The notes under the pieces were generated by a model. It saw only the letters and a program-made list of their open reading frames with translations. It did not search any database and was not told the DNA's origin. The position numbers and the translations under genes were made by a program. Positions 39,001-48,840 of a stretch of 64,000 bases of DNA are shown here, in pieces. The DNA is from Spirochaetaceae bacterium (lineage in GTDB: Bacteria > Spirochaetota > Spirochaetia > Treponematales > Breznakiellaceae). Location: contig JAITKV010000011.1 of assembly GCA_031278215.1 (NCBI GenBank), forward strand, positions 58,063 through 122,062, in the 5' to 3' direction. Each line of letters starts with the position of its first letter. Within the stretch, counting starts at the first letter, position 1.

Positions 39001-40341
39001 CTACCGGATCAGTTTTTTATAGGTTTTTTCGTCCAGCGGATAGAACTGCATCAGTACCCAGGCCCCCAGAAAAATAAGCGCCGGAATCGGTCCGATGATA
39101 AGCCTAATCGCCAGATGGGCCCGGGGGCCCTGAATCTGGTTCGCCGTGTAGCCTCCCCATTTAAGGATCTGCCCCGTGATCAGCATCGCCAGGGCGGCCC
39201 CTATTTTGGAAACAAAGGTCCACACCCCGTAGTAGGCCCCCTCCTTTCGCTCTCCGGTTTTAACCGCGTCAAATTCCACCGTGTCCGGCACCATGGCAAA
39301 GGGCGCCACATAACTAAAGCCTACCCCCGCCCCCGCATAGGCCAAGAGGAGCAGAAAAAACCGCGGCGGCAGCAAATGGCCGATTGCGGCCACAAGCATG
39401 CAGGCCGAAGCAATAATAATAAAACAGATTTGATAGGTTTTCTTTTTTCCGATCTTTTTTGAAACGGCCACCGAAAGGGGTATAAACACCATGGCGGTTA
39501 AAAGCAGGGCCAGCATGGAAATTATACTAAGATTAAGCCCCGCAAATTCAAACTTATGGGGGTACAGATACTCCACATAGTACAACAGAATACTCTGCAA
39601 AAAGGTAATGGCCGATATATGCAGGGCATAGGTAAAAAACAGGATCATGTAGGGCTTGTTGGTAAAGACCGCTTTATATGTGGCAAAAAACCCTTCGGCA
39701 GGACGATCCGCAAAGGAGCGTTTTTTTTCTTTTGTTCCAAAAAAAGTAATAAGGGTAACGGCGGTTATTACCGCCCCCAGGCTAAGGCCCATCATGGACC
39801 AGCCCCCGCGGCCGCCGCCGAAGGTTTCGACCAGGGGGACGACCGCCGCCGCGCCGATGATGGCGCCGATTACGGCGAATCCGAAACGGTATCCGTTTAG
39901 GCTTGTCCGTTCATGATAGTCGCTGGTAAGTTCCGGGGTTAAGGAGGAATAGGGAATATGGATGATGGTGGAGACGGTGTTGACCAGCATCAGGGTTCCG
40001 GCGGCCCAGAGCATCAGCATGATCTGATTAGAAATGCCGGGAGCGGTAAAGAAAATCCACAGCGCCAGCATCATCGGAAGGGCCCCGGCAAGCAGGTAGG
40101 GGCGCCGCCGTCCCAAAGGTGTAAGGGTTCTGTCGGAGGCGAAGCCCATCACCGGATCGCTTATCGCGTCCCAGCCCTTTCCAATCATCACGGCCCTTCC
40201 GGCCAGAGCGGGCCCAAGCAGGGCCGCATCGGTTAGGTATTTAAGGCACCAGAATCCCATAAGGGTAAACAGCATATTTCCCCCCAGGTCAAAAATTCCG
40301 AACCCCAATTTTTGCCCCGCCGTAAGTTTTTTACTGCTCAT
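39001..40341 (-). CDS. GPH-family (MelB-like) sugar:cation symporter, MFS
   Basis: KLGFGIFDLGGNMLFTLMGFWCLKYLTDA, GKGWDAISDPVMGFASDRT, GRRRPYLLAGALPM. Confidence 0.88.
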   Translation of the reverse strand: MSSKKLTAGQKLGFGIFDLGGNMLFTLMGFWCLKYLTDAALLGPALAGRAVMIGKGWDAISDPVMGFASDRTLTPLGRRRPYLLAGALPMMLALWIFFTAPGISNQIMLMLWAAGTLMLVNTVSTIIHIPYSSLTPELTSDYHERTSLNGYRFGFAVIGAIIGAAAVVPLVETFGGGRGGWSMMGLSLGAVITAVTLITFFGTKEKKRSFADRPAEGFFATYKAVFTNKPYMILFFTYALHISAITFLQSILLYYVEYLYPHKFEFAGLNLSIISMLALLLTAMVFIPLSVAVSKKIGKKKTYQICFIIIASACMLVAAIGHLLPPRFFLLLLAYAGAGVGFSYVAPFAMVPDTVEFDAVKTGERKEGAYYGVWTFVSKIGAALAMLITGQILKWGGYTANQIQGPRAHLAIRLIIGPIPALIFLGAWVLMQFYPLDEKTYKKLIR

Positions 40342-40663
40342 CCTATCCTCCGGTAATGCCCGGCGTTTTTGCGGGAGCCGCGCGTACCCGTAATGCTTGT
40401 GCGCAGACGCCCCCGGGCGCCGCCCCCGGGCGTGGTATAATTTATCATGCTAAAGTATACTACCATGGGGCGGGATAAAGGTCTTGTGGTTCGGCAGCGC
40501 CTTCTGTCCAAGCGGGGTTCGGGTGCTTTGTGGCGCCTCTTTCACAGGGCTTGTTTTTTCCGGTTTATGTGGTAGAATACACCAGGGATTGCACATAATC
40601 GTCCTTGACAAATGATAGCGTTACGCTGTCATGGAAAAGGATAGAGTTGAGGGAAAAGAAATT

Positions 40664-41506
40664 ATGAAAAAAATCGTATGGCTTTTACTGGGGATCAGCG
40701 CCGCGGGCGCTTTCGGGGAAGAGGATGTTTTTTCCTACAAAATAGGAAACATCGATGTGTATATGCTGGTGGAAACCGCCGGCCCGGGAAATCCCCGGAT
40801 CCTTCTGGGGGTGGACGAGGCCCTTAGGGGCCGGTACCTAAAGCCGGACTTCCAATCGGCGGTTAATGTCTTTTTAATTAAAGGCCCCGGCGGGATCGTG
40901 CTGGTGGATACCGGCTTTGGCGGAAAAATTTTTGACAGCATGAAAAGCCTTGGCGTTAAGCCCGGCGATGTGGACGTGGTGCTTCTTACCCACATGCACG
41001 GCGATCATATAGGAGGACTTGCCCGGGACGGCAGGGCCCTTTTTCCCAAGGCCCTTGTCTATGTTGGTGAAAAGGAAAAAGAATACTGGACCGTAACAAA
41101 TCCAAACCAGGGGGTCATAGCGGCCTTGGCGCCCTACGGAAACCGCGTTAGAACCTTCCGGCCCGGAGAATTGGGGGGCCCGCCGTCCCGTCTGGCGCCG
41201 GGGATTGAAGCTGTGGCGGCCTACGGGCACACGCCGGGGCACAGCTGTTTTCTTATCAGGTCCGGCGACGCGCAGCTTTTGATTTTCGGGGATCTGGTCC
41301 ATGTCCAGGACGTCCAGTTTCCCCTGCCCGGGGTTTCCGTAAGCTACGACGTGGATCCTGCCATGGCCGCAGAAACCCGGAAAAGGGTGCTCCGTTACGC
41401 GGCGGAACATAACATACCCGTTGCGGGTATGCACCTGGTGTATCCGGCAATCGGCGGGGTAAACGATAATGGAGAGGGGGGCTATGTCCTAATCCCCGCC
41501 CGGTAA
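40664..41506 (+). CDS. Exported metallo-beta-lactamase-fold hydrolase
   Basis: LLTHMHGDHIGGL, VAAYGHTPGHSCFLI, LLIFGDLVHV; signal peptide MKKIVWLLLGISAAGAFG. Confidence 0.88.
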   Translation: MKKIVWLLLGISAAGAFGEEDVFSYKIGNIDVYMLVETAGPGNPRILLGVDEALRGRYLKPDFQSAVNVFLIKGPGGIVLVDTGFGGKIFDSMKSLGVKPGDVDVVLLTHMHGDHIGGLARDGRALFPKALVYVGEKEKEYWTVTNPNQGVIAALAPYGNRVRTFRPGELGGPPSRLAPGIEAVAAYGHTPGHSCFLIRSGDAQLLIFGDLVHVQDVQFPLPGVSVSYDVDPAMAAETRKRVLRYAAEHNIPVAGMHLVYPAIGGVNDNGEGGYVLIPAR

Positions 41507-41747
41507 ATACCGGGAAGCAGCAAACTTCCCAAAGGTTCCCAGCCTTTTCCCTGCTTTTTTTGCTTGCCCGGGCCGGCGGTTTTTTTGAAAACCCTTGATG
41601 TTCCCCGGGCAAGAAATGAAAAAAAACCAACGCATTAAAGCCTTCGCCGCTGTTAAAACCGCTATACTATAAACAGGTGGTATCCAACAACTGTATAAGC
41701 GTTCCGTGGTTATTTGCCGGACCGTGCGTACAGGGTTACGCGGAAAT

Positions 41748-42098
41748 ATGACAAAACATTTTCAAGGCGCCGATATCCGGGACGCCTTTAGCAGGAATTT
41801 ACGGCTTTTTCGAAACCGGAAAAAACTTTCCCAGTTTGCCCTTTCAAACCTGGCGGGGCTTGCCCATAACTTTGTTAATGATATTGAAAACAGAAAAAAA
41901 TGGGTGTCCCCCGATACCATTGCAAAGCTTGCGAAGGCCCTTAACGTGGAGCCCTATCAACTGTTTATGACCAATCCCCTGGACGGAAATCAGACAGAGC
42001 GGCTCCATGGGTATCTTGACGAACTGAACGAACGCTTTGCCGAAGCGGTGGGGGAAATTAAAACGGCCTTTCTCCCCCGGAGGGGCAAGAAACCCTAG
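41748..42098 (+). CDS. XRE-family helix-turn-helix regulator
   Basis: NLRLFRNRKKLSQFALSNLAGLAHNFVNDIENRKKWVSPDTIAKLAKALNVEPYQLF. Confidence 0.88.
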   Translation: MTKHFQGADIRDAFSRNLRLFRNRKKLSQFALSNLAGLAHNFVNDIENRKKWVSPDTIAKLAKALNVEPYQLFMTNPLDGNQTERLHGYLDELNERFAEAVGEIKTAFLPRRGKKP

Positions 42099-42189
42099 CC
42101 GCGTGGAATTGTACCGGAAACCCGCCTGCCGGCGGGGCTTGGGGGAAGTGTATAAACCGCCGTCTTTAAAGCGCCGATATGTAAAGGGT

Positions 42190-43755
42190 ATGCATGCACT
42201 CACGGTTTTATACGGCGGCGCCCTGCACCCCTTGGCCTTTAAGCCCCTTTACGGCGGGCAAAGCGCCTTTTCCCTTGCCTTGGAACGGGCGGGTTCTTTT
42301 CCGGGGACGGAAAAAATTCTGGTCCTGGCGGAGGACGCCCTGGATCTGCCGGAAATTCCCGGACAGCTGCTGACCAGGCAAAAGTGGACCGTCCCGGATC
42401 TGCTCCGGGTCCTTTCGGAAGAAAGTTCCGCGTACGATTTTGCCTACTATGCCTGGGCGGACACCCCCTTTCTTGACCCTTCTTTGGCGGAGCGGATAGC
42501 CCTTCGGCACACGCGGTTTGCGGCGGATTATTCCTACGCCGACGGCTGGCCCTACGGATTGGCCCCGGAACTGATCACCTCTTCCGCTGCGGGGGTGCTG
42601 TGTAAAATCTCTGGCGAAGCCGACGCCGGGCCGGTTAAGCGGGACGCCCTCTTTGGGGTTCTGCAGAGGGATATTAATTCCTTCGACATAGAAACAGAAA
42701 TTTCCCCGGTGGATCTCCGGTATCACCGGATCTCCCTAAGCGCCGACTCCCGCCGCAATTTCCTGCTGCTGCAGCGATTTGCCGAAGCCCGGTGCGGCGG
42801 CGCCGCCGATGCGCAGCGGATCATCGCGGAACATCCTGAGTTCCTTCGAACCCTGCCGGCCTTTTTCCCCATCCAGATTTCCCGGCCCTGTCCGCCCGGG
42901 GGGGGCCGCACCGGAAGCTGCGGTATCTGCCCCTATCCCCGGCTTTCGGCCCGGAACGGCGCGGCCGCCCGGGATTTTCTTGATCCGGATGAATTTAAAA
43001 AACTCCTGGATAAAATCGAAGAATTTGCGGGGGACGCGGTGATCGATCTTTCCCCCTGGGGAGAACCGGCCCTTCATCCCCGGCGGGACGAGCTTATCCG
43101 CGCCGTGCTGGCACGGTCGGCTTTTTCCCTGGTGATAGAAAGTTCCGGCGCCGGCTGGGACAGGGGGACCCTGGAAGCCCTGGCCCGGGATGCGCCCGTA
43201 AAACCGGGATCCGGGGAAAGCCGGTTTTTTTCCTGGATTGTTTCGCTTAACCCCGGGGATCTTCCCCGGGACAAGTCGGAAAAGACTTCTTTTGTGGAGG
43301 CCCTGGTTTCGCTTTTTCCCCGGAAGCCGGGAGAAGAGGACCGGGTATACGTGGAGGCCGTTAGAACCGCCGGCGCCGAGGACCAGATCGAACAGTTTTA
43401 CCGGGCCTGGAAATCCTGGGGGGCCGAAAAAAACGGGCCGGGAATTATTATCCAGAAATACGACGATTTTTGCGGCTTTCTTCCCCGCCGGCAGGGAGTG
43501 GACCTTTCTCCGGTGGAACGCCGCCCCTGCTGGCATATTATGAGGGATTTTCCGGTTCTTATCGACGGCGCCGTCCCGGTTTGCCGGGAGGATCTGGAAG
43601 GTAAACTGGGAACCCTGGGGAACGCCCTAAAGGATGATCTGGAAACTATCTGGGAAAAAGGAAAAGAACGGTACCATCTTCACTGCAAAAAAGATTATGG
43701 CGAACCGGGGAGCCCCTGTAGGGTCTGCGATGAGTACTATACCTTCAACTTTTAA
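42190..43755 (+). CDS. Spiro-SPASM-type protein: NTP-transferase-like N-terminus, radical-SAM-like core, C-terminal SPASM-like region
   Basis: LTVLYGGALHPLAFKPLYGGQSAFSLALERA...ADTPFLDPSLAER; GSCGICPYPRLS; VIDLSPWGEPALHPRRDELI; RPCWHIMRDFPVLIDGAVPVCREDLEGKLGTLGNALKDDLETIWEKG...CRVCDEYY; start trimmed to MHALTV. Confidence 0.75.
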   Translation: MHALTVLYGGALHPLAFKPLYGGQSAFSLALERAGSFPGTEKILVLAEDALDLPEIPGQLLTRQKWTVPDLLRVLSEESSAYDFAYYAWADTPFLDPSLAERIALRHTRFAADYSYADGWPYGLAPELITSSAAGVLCKISGEADAGPVKRDALFGVLQRDINSFDIETEISPVDLRYHRISLSADSRRNFLLLQRFAEARCGGAADAQRIIAEHPEFLRTLPAFFPIQISRPCPPGGGRTGSCGICPYPRLSARNGAAARDFLDPDEFKKLLDKIEEFAGDAVIDLSPWGEPALHPRRDELIRAVLARSAFSLVIESSGAGWDRGTLEALARDAPVKPGSGESRFFSWIVSLNPGDLPRDKSEKTSFVEALVSLFPRKPGEEDRVYVEAVRTAGAEDQIEQFYRAWKSWGAEKNGPGIIIQKYDDFCGFLPRRQGVDLSPVERRPCWHIMRDFPVLIDGAVPVCREDLEGKLGTLGNALKDDLETIWEKGKERYHLHCKKDYGEPGSPCRVCDEYYTFNF

Positions 43756-44686
43756 CGATACCCTGCCCTCGTATACCGCCGTGGGGGGGACGGAACGGGC
43801 CGCTTCCACGGGGCTCTCCGTGGTGCTTCTTAACCGGGGGGGGCGCTATCCCCGGCGGACCCTTTTTCAGGAATTGGAAAAGGGGGGATTTGACTACATT
43901 CTTTCCATAGAGGGGCCTCAGGAACGCTACGATCTGGAGGATCTTTCCAGCCGCTTTCCCTTTGTGCGCTTTATCCTGCTTAAAGAAGCTATCAGCCCCG
44001 GCGAAGGGATCAACCTGGCGGCCGCGGAGCTGTCCAGCCCCCTTTTCTTCGTCCTCTGGAACGATTACCGGCTTTTTAACGGCCTGGGGGCGGCCAAAAT
44101 AACGGAACTGTTCGCCCGGAAACGGCTTTGTACGGTTCCGGCGGTTCAAAATTCCCGGTTTGAACTTCTTCATACCCTTACTATGCCGGTACTGTACAAA
44201 AGAACCGTCAAGGTTTTGCCGGGGGCGCCGGAATGGGAAAACCAGGCGTCCCTGTTCCCCTATGAATACATGGGGGTCTACGACCGGGAACGGTTTTTGC
44301 GGCTGGGCGGCTTTGACCGGAATATCCTTCATCTTCACTGGCAGCTTATGGACTTTGGATTTCGCGCCCACCTCTGGGGAGAGGAGATCCGGTCCACCCA
44401 GATTATCCGCCTTGTCTTTGACGGCGCCCTGCCGCCGGCAGATAATACCACAGACGCCTCTTACCGCCTTTTTTATCTTAAAAACCTGGCCCCGGTCTTC
44501 CGGCTGGATCACGCCCACATACCCTTTCGTAGTTTTCCCGGCTACCTGGCAAAGGCGGGCTGGGACCCCGTAAGCGCCTGGATCGAGTTTTCCCGGGAAC
44601 GCCGCTGGGTCCGGGAAAACCGGAACCGTTTCTGCCGGGACGCCCGGACGGTGGCGGATCTGTGGGAACGGAGGCCGGAACCATGA
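43730..44686 (+). CDS. Glycosyltransferase-like protein
   Basis: LSVVLLNRGGRYPRRTLFQELEKGGFDYILSIEG, SPLFFVLWNDYRLFNG, RLGGFDRNILHLHWQLMDFGFRAHLWG; GT2-like layout; overlaps stop of previous ORF. Confidence 0.55.
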   Translation: MSTIPSTFNDTLPSYTAVGGTERAASTGLSVVLLNRGGRYPRRTLFQELEKGGFDYILSIEGPQERYDLEDLSSRFPFVRFILLKEAISPGEGINLAAAELSSPLFFVLWNDYRLFNGLGAAKITELFARKRLCTVPAVQNSRFELLHTLTMPVLYKRTVKVLPGAPEWENQASLFPYEYMGVYDRERFLRLGGFDRNILHLHWQLMDFGFRAHLWGEEIRSTQIIRLVFDGALPPADNTTDASYRLFYLKNLAPVFRLDHAHIPFRSFPGYLAKAGWDPVSAWIEFSRERRWVRENRNRFCRDARTVADLWERRPEP

Positions 44687-45375
44687 CCGCCCTGATCCTC
44701 CAGGGCCGGCTGGATTCCCGCCGGCTTCCGGGTAAAAGCCTGCTGCCCCTGGACGGCGAAGCCCTGATCTTCCGGGTCATGGAAGCCCTGGCTTTAGTGC
44801 CCTGCGATCTCCGGATCCTGGCCTGCCCCGAAGACGCCGGGTTTTCTTTTCTGCCCTTGGCAAAACGGGCGGGGTTTGAACTGTATACGGGGCCTAAGGA
44901 AGACGTGCTGGCCCGGTATTGCGGGGCCATAGGCCGGTTTTTTCCGAAGCCCCTGGGGGATTCTTCCCGGATAATCCGGGCCACCGGGGACAATCCCTTT
45001 GTCTTTACCGACGCCGCGGCGGCCATCGCGGAGGAATCCGCCGCCCGGGGGGCGGATTACGGGGGCTCTGCGGGGCGTCCCCTGGGGGCGGGGGTGGAAG
45101 CGGTAAGCGCTCCGGCCCTTCTCCGGGCAGAAAAAGAGGCGGAGAAAGAGGAGGACCGGGAGCATGTCTGCCCATACTTGTACCGCCGGCCGGATCTGTT
45201 CCGGCTCCACCGGCCCCTGGCCCCCCGGCGCTGGCAGGATGATCCGCGTAGGCCCCGGCGGCTTACGGTGGACACCCCGGAGGATTACCGCCGGGCCGAA
45301 ACCTTATACCGGAATTTAAACAATACGCCGGGCCGGCACCTGGGGGGGGCGATCATGGAGGCCGCAGGCCTATGA
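44683..45375 (+). CDS. SpsF/CMP-sugar-synthetase-like nucleotidyltransferase
   Basis: ALILQGRLDSRRLPGKSLLPLDGEALIFRVMEAL, EDVLARYCGAIG, RATGDNPFVF, RLTVDTPEDYRRAETLY. Confidence 0.82.
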   Translation: MTALILQGRLDSRRLPGKSLLPLDGEALIFRVMEALALVPCDLRILACPEDAGFSFLPLAKRAGFELYTGPKEDVLARYCGAIGRFFPKPLGDSSRIIRATGDNPFVFTDAAAAIAEESAARGADYGGSAGRPLGAGVEAVSAPALLRAEKEAEKEEDREHVCPYLYRRPDLFRLHRPLAPRRWQDDPRRPRRLTVDTPEDYRRAETLYRNLNNTPGRHLGGAIMEAAGL

Positions 45376-47240
45376 TCCGTCCCAGGGATGTACCGGATCC
45401 CGTGGAAAAACCGGGGGCCGTTCTTGTGGTTTCCGCCTGCGGAACGGGCAGGGGAGGGGGCCACCTTTTCCGCGGCCTTGCCCTGGTTAAGGCCCTTCGC
45501 TCCCGGGGTAAAGCGGCCTGGCTGCATCCCGGAGACCCGCAAATTCCCGAAGAATTTCTGGTCTCCGCGGAAGACCTGGAGGGCGGGGAATGGTCCCTTA
45601 TTGTTCTGGACCGGTACCGCTGCCCCGCCGGGGAGCTTCGCCGGTGGCTTTCCCTGGGGCCGGTGCTGGGAATCGACGAGGGGGTGTCCCGAAGGGACTG
45701 CGATTTTCTTATCGATCTGCTGCCGAACACCTGCCGGGAAGCCCCGAACATCTGCGATCCTTCCCTGCTCTTCCTGCCCCGGCGGCGCCGGCCCTCGTTT
45801 TTTGGAACCGCCTCCGGGGTCCGCAGGGCGCTTATCAGCTTTGGGGCCGAAGATTCGGCGGGGCTTAGTTTGCCGGCGGCCCGGATTCTGCGGACCCTTG
45901 GATCTGCGGAGCTTTCCGTCACGGTGGTGCTGGGCCCCCTGTACGAACAGAGGGAAAAAACCCGGCGGGCCCTGGAAGACGAGGGGGCGGCGGTTATTGA
46001 CGGCGGCCCGGATCCCGAAGCTTTCCGGGAATCTTTGGCGGATTACGATTTGCTGATAACCCATTTTGGAATTACCGCCTTTGAAGCCCTCTATGCCCGG
46101 CTGCCGGTGCTGCTGCTTAACCCCGGACCCCGCCACGAAGCCCTGGCCCGCCGGGGAGGATTGTATTCCGCGGGCTGGGGCCGCGGGGGGTGCAAAAAGC
46201 TTTCCCGGCTTTTCCGGTCCGGGGATCCGGGGGCCGCGGCCGCGGAATACGGCGAAAGGGCCCTTCGGCGCTGGATGCCCGGGGCGCCGGGGGACCTGGC
46301 GGACCTGGTTTTAAGGGCCGCGCCGTTTGTACACCGCCGCTGCCCTCTCTGCGGGAACCGGAGCGGCTGCCGCCGGGGGCTGGTCCGTTTTCCCCACAGA
46401 AGCTACCGGCGCTGTTCCTGCGGCATGGTGTACATGGACAGGCTTAGCCCCCCTCTGCCGGAATATACGGAGGAATATTTTTTTTCCCGTTACCGGGAAC
46501 AGTACGGAAGAACCTATTTGGAAGATTTTTCCCGGATCCAGGGCCAGGGGGAACGGCGGCTTACGTTTATCCGGGGCCTCTTAAAAAAAAGCCGCGGCCC
46601 CGACGGAGCCCCCGGCCCCTCCGCCAAAAAAATCCCCCGGCTCCTGGACATAGGCTGTGCATACGGCCCCTTCCTGGCGGCCGCCCGGAACGGCGGCTTC
46701 GAGGTCCTGGGGCTGGACCCCGCGAAAGAGCCGGTCCGGTACATCCGGGAAAACCTGGGCATGAATGCGGTCCGGGGCAGTTTTCCCGACGACATTCCCG
46801 GAGCTCCGGGGGAATTTGAGGTTATTACCCTTTGGTACGTGATCGAACATTTTAAGGAGCCCCGCAGGGCCCTGGAGGCGCTTAACCGGCTCCTGGGGGC
46901 CGGGGGAATTCTGGCCTTTTCCACCCCCTCGTTCCGGGGTATTTCCCGGCGAAGTTCCCTTAGGAATTTTTTGGACCGGAGCCCCGGGGACCACTGGACC
47001 ATTTGGGATCCCCGCCGCTGCGGAAGTTTTTTACGCCGCTACGGATTTTGCCTGAAGAAGCGGGTGATCACCGGCCATCATCCCGAACGGTTCCCCCTTA
47101 TCGGGGCCCTGTTACGGGGGCCGGCCTTCCGGTTTTTTTTAATGATAAGCCGGCTGTTCGGACTGGGGGACACCTTTGAAGTCTACGCGGTAAAGAGGGC
47201 GGAACTGCCCGCGGCGGGAGGGGTCCATGGGAGGGGCTAA
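45372..47240 (+). CDS. Fusion: SpsG/PseG-like sugar-nucleotide hydrolase domain + class I SAM methyltransferase
   Basis: N-terminal SACGTGRGGGHLFRGLALVKALRSRG...ITHFGITAFEALYARLPVLLLNPGPRHEALARR; zinc-ribbon-like CPLCGNRSGC; C-terminal RLLDIGCAYGPFLAAARNGGFEVLGLDPAKEPV...VITLWYVIEHFKEPRRALEALNRLLGAGGIL. Confidence 0.78.
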   Translation: MIRPRDVPDPVEKPGAVLVVSACGTGRGGGHLFRGLALVKALRSRGKAAWLHPGDPQIPEEFLVSAEDLEGGEWSLIVLDRYRCPAGELRRWLSLGPVLGIDEGVSRRDCDFLIDLLPNTCREAPNICDPSLLFLPRRRRPSFFGTASGVRRALISFGAEDSAGLSLPAARILRTLGSAELSVTVVLGPLYEQREKTRRALEDEGAAVIDGGPDPEAFRESLADYDLLITHFGITAFEALYARLPVLLLNPGPRHEALARRGGLYSAGWGRGGCKKLSRLFRSGDPGAAAAEYGERALRRWMPGAPGDLADLVLRAAPFVHRRCPLCGNRSGCRRGLVRFPHRSYRRCSCGMVYMDRLSPPLPEYTEEYFFSRYREQYGRTYLEDFSRIQGQGERRLTFIRGLLKKSRGPDGAPGPSAKKIPRLLDIGCAYGPFLAAARNGGFEVLGLDPAKEPVRYIRENLGMNAVRGSFPDDIPGAPGEFEVITLWYVIEHFKEPRRALEALNRLLGAGGILAFSTPSFRGISRRSSLRNFLDRSPGDHWTIWDPRRCGSFLRRYGFCLKKRVITGHHPERFPLIGALLRGPAFRFFLMISRLFGLGDTFEVYAVKRAELPAAGGVHGRG

Positions 47241-48840
47241 GAAGGGGCGAATTTTAATTCTTGGGGCCGGGATCATGCAGGGGCCGGCGATCCGCAGCGC
47301 CAAGGACATGGGATTGGAAACGGTGGTAATCGACGGGGATCCCCAGGCGCCCCTGGCCGCGGCGGCGGATCGTTTTGAATGCATCGACCTAAAGGACATC
47401 CATGGCATCGAGGCATTGGCCCGGACCCTTATGGCAGAGGGGGGTCTGGACGGCGTTATGACCGCGGGAACCGATTTTTCCGCCTCCGTGGCCTGGACCG
47501 CGGAAAAAACCGGCCTGCCGGGAATTTCTTACGAAAGCGCGCTGGATGCGTCGGATAAGGAGCGGATGCGCCGCCGTTTTGCCCAGGCGGGCCTTCCCTC
47601 GCCGGCCTTTACGGTGCTGCGCGAAATTCCCCCGGCGGGGGATCTTTCCGTGGGGTACCCGGCGGTGGTTAAGCCGGTGGACAATATGGGGGGCCGGGGC
47701 TGCCGCAGGGTGGATACGTTTGCGGAACTCCGGGACGCGGTGGAAGGGGCCCTGCGGTTTTCCCGGTCCCGCCGGGCGATTGTGGAAGAGTACATGGAGG
47801 GGCCGGAGTTTTCCGTGGATGCGGTGATATACCGGGGGGACATACGAATTTGCGGCCTTGCGGACCGGCATATCCGGTTTCCCCCCTACTTTATCGAAAT
47901 GGGCCATACCATGCCCACCGGAATCCCCCGGAAGGACCAGGACGCCATAGTCGCGTTGTTTATCCGGGGCGTCCGGGCCCTGGGGATTGACACCGGCGCG
48001 GCCAAGGGAGATATAAAACTTACCAAAAAGGGACCCATGATCGGCGAAATCGCCGCCCGGCTTTCCGGGGGCTATATGTCCGGCTGGACCTATCCCTACG
48101 CATCCGGGGCGGCGCCCTGCCGGGGGGCCCTCTGCGCCGCCCTGGGGATCCCCCCGGAGGGGCTGGAACCGCGGCGAAATTGGACCAGTGCGGAACGGGC
48201 CTTTATTTCCATTCCCGGCCTGGTCCGGTCCATCGAGGGGATCGACGGGGCCCGGAAAATTCCGGGGATCAAGGACGTTTTCTTCCGGGCAGAACCGGGG
48301 CGGCGTATTTCGTTCCCGGAAAACAACGTATCCAAGGGGGGGAATGTGATCAGCGCCGCCCCGGACCGGGAAACCGCGGTTACGGCGGCGGAAGAGGCCG
48401 CCCGGAGCATCCGGATCCGGCTGGCCGCCCCGGATCCGCAAACCGAAGCGTTCCTCCGGGGCCCCCTAAAGGCGCCCTGCTTTCCGCCCCCGGCCTTTGC
48501 CCTAAGCGAAAAACTTCTCCAAGAACTGATGGAACTGCCGGAAACAGCCCCCCGGCGCCCGGCTTTTCCGGCCCCCCAAAGCCCGGCCCCGGAAACTTCC
48601 CGGGGATTCCGTCCTTTCCGGGGTTTTTTGCACTCGAATTTACAGGATTATATGGGACGGAATCCCCGGGAGACCCTGGACGCGGTTCGGGAACTTACCG
48701 GAGTGGCGCCGGAAACCCTTCCCCTGGGCCGGGGCTTTTGGATTGCCCTGGTCCGGGGGGGATACCAGGGCGGGGCGTATTATATAGATACAGTGATAAA
48801 GGATCCGGCTGCGGCCGGCGCCGGGGGGGAATTGCCGTGA
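47227..48840 (+). CDS. ATP-grasp superfamily protein (carbamoyl-phosphate-synthase/PurK-like)
   Basis: ILGAGIMQGPAIRSAKDMGLETVVIDGDPQAPLAAAADRF, YPAVVKPVDNMGGRGCRRVDTFAELRDAV, AIVEEYMEGPEFSVDAVIY. Confidence 0.82.
   Translation: MGGAKKGRILILGAGIMQGPAIRSAKDMGLETVVIDGDPQAPLAAAADRFECIDLKDIHGIEALARTLMAEGGLDGVMTAGTDFSASVAWTAEKTGLPGISYESALDASDKERMRRRFAQAGLPSPAFTVLREIPPAGDLSVGYPAVVKPVDNMGGRGCRRVDTFAELRDAVEGALRFSRSRRAIVEEYMEGPEFSVDAVIYRGDIRICGLADRHIRFPPYFIEMGHTMPTGIPRKDQDAIVALFIRGVRALGIDTGAAKGDIKLTKKGPMIGEIAARLSGGYMSGWTYPYASGAAPCRGALCAALGIPPEGLEPRRNWTSAERAFISIPGLVRSIEGIDGARKIPGIKDVFFRAEPGRRISFPENNVSKGGNVISAAPDRETAVTAAEEAARSIRIRLAAPDPQTEAFLRGPLKAPCFPPPAFALSEKLLQELMELPETAPRRPAFPAPQSPAPETSRGFRPFRGFLHSNLQDYMGRNPRETLDAVRELTGVAPETLPLGRGFWIALVRGGYQGGAYYIDTVIKDPAAAGAGGELP

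Noticed and set aside
48180-48836. N-terminal extension of ORF 48180..49904
   Set aside because: Out-of-frame reading of the ATP-grasp gene; the amidase has a GTG start at 48837 followed by a signal peptide.
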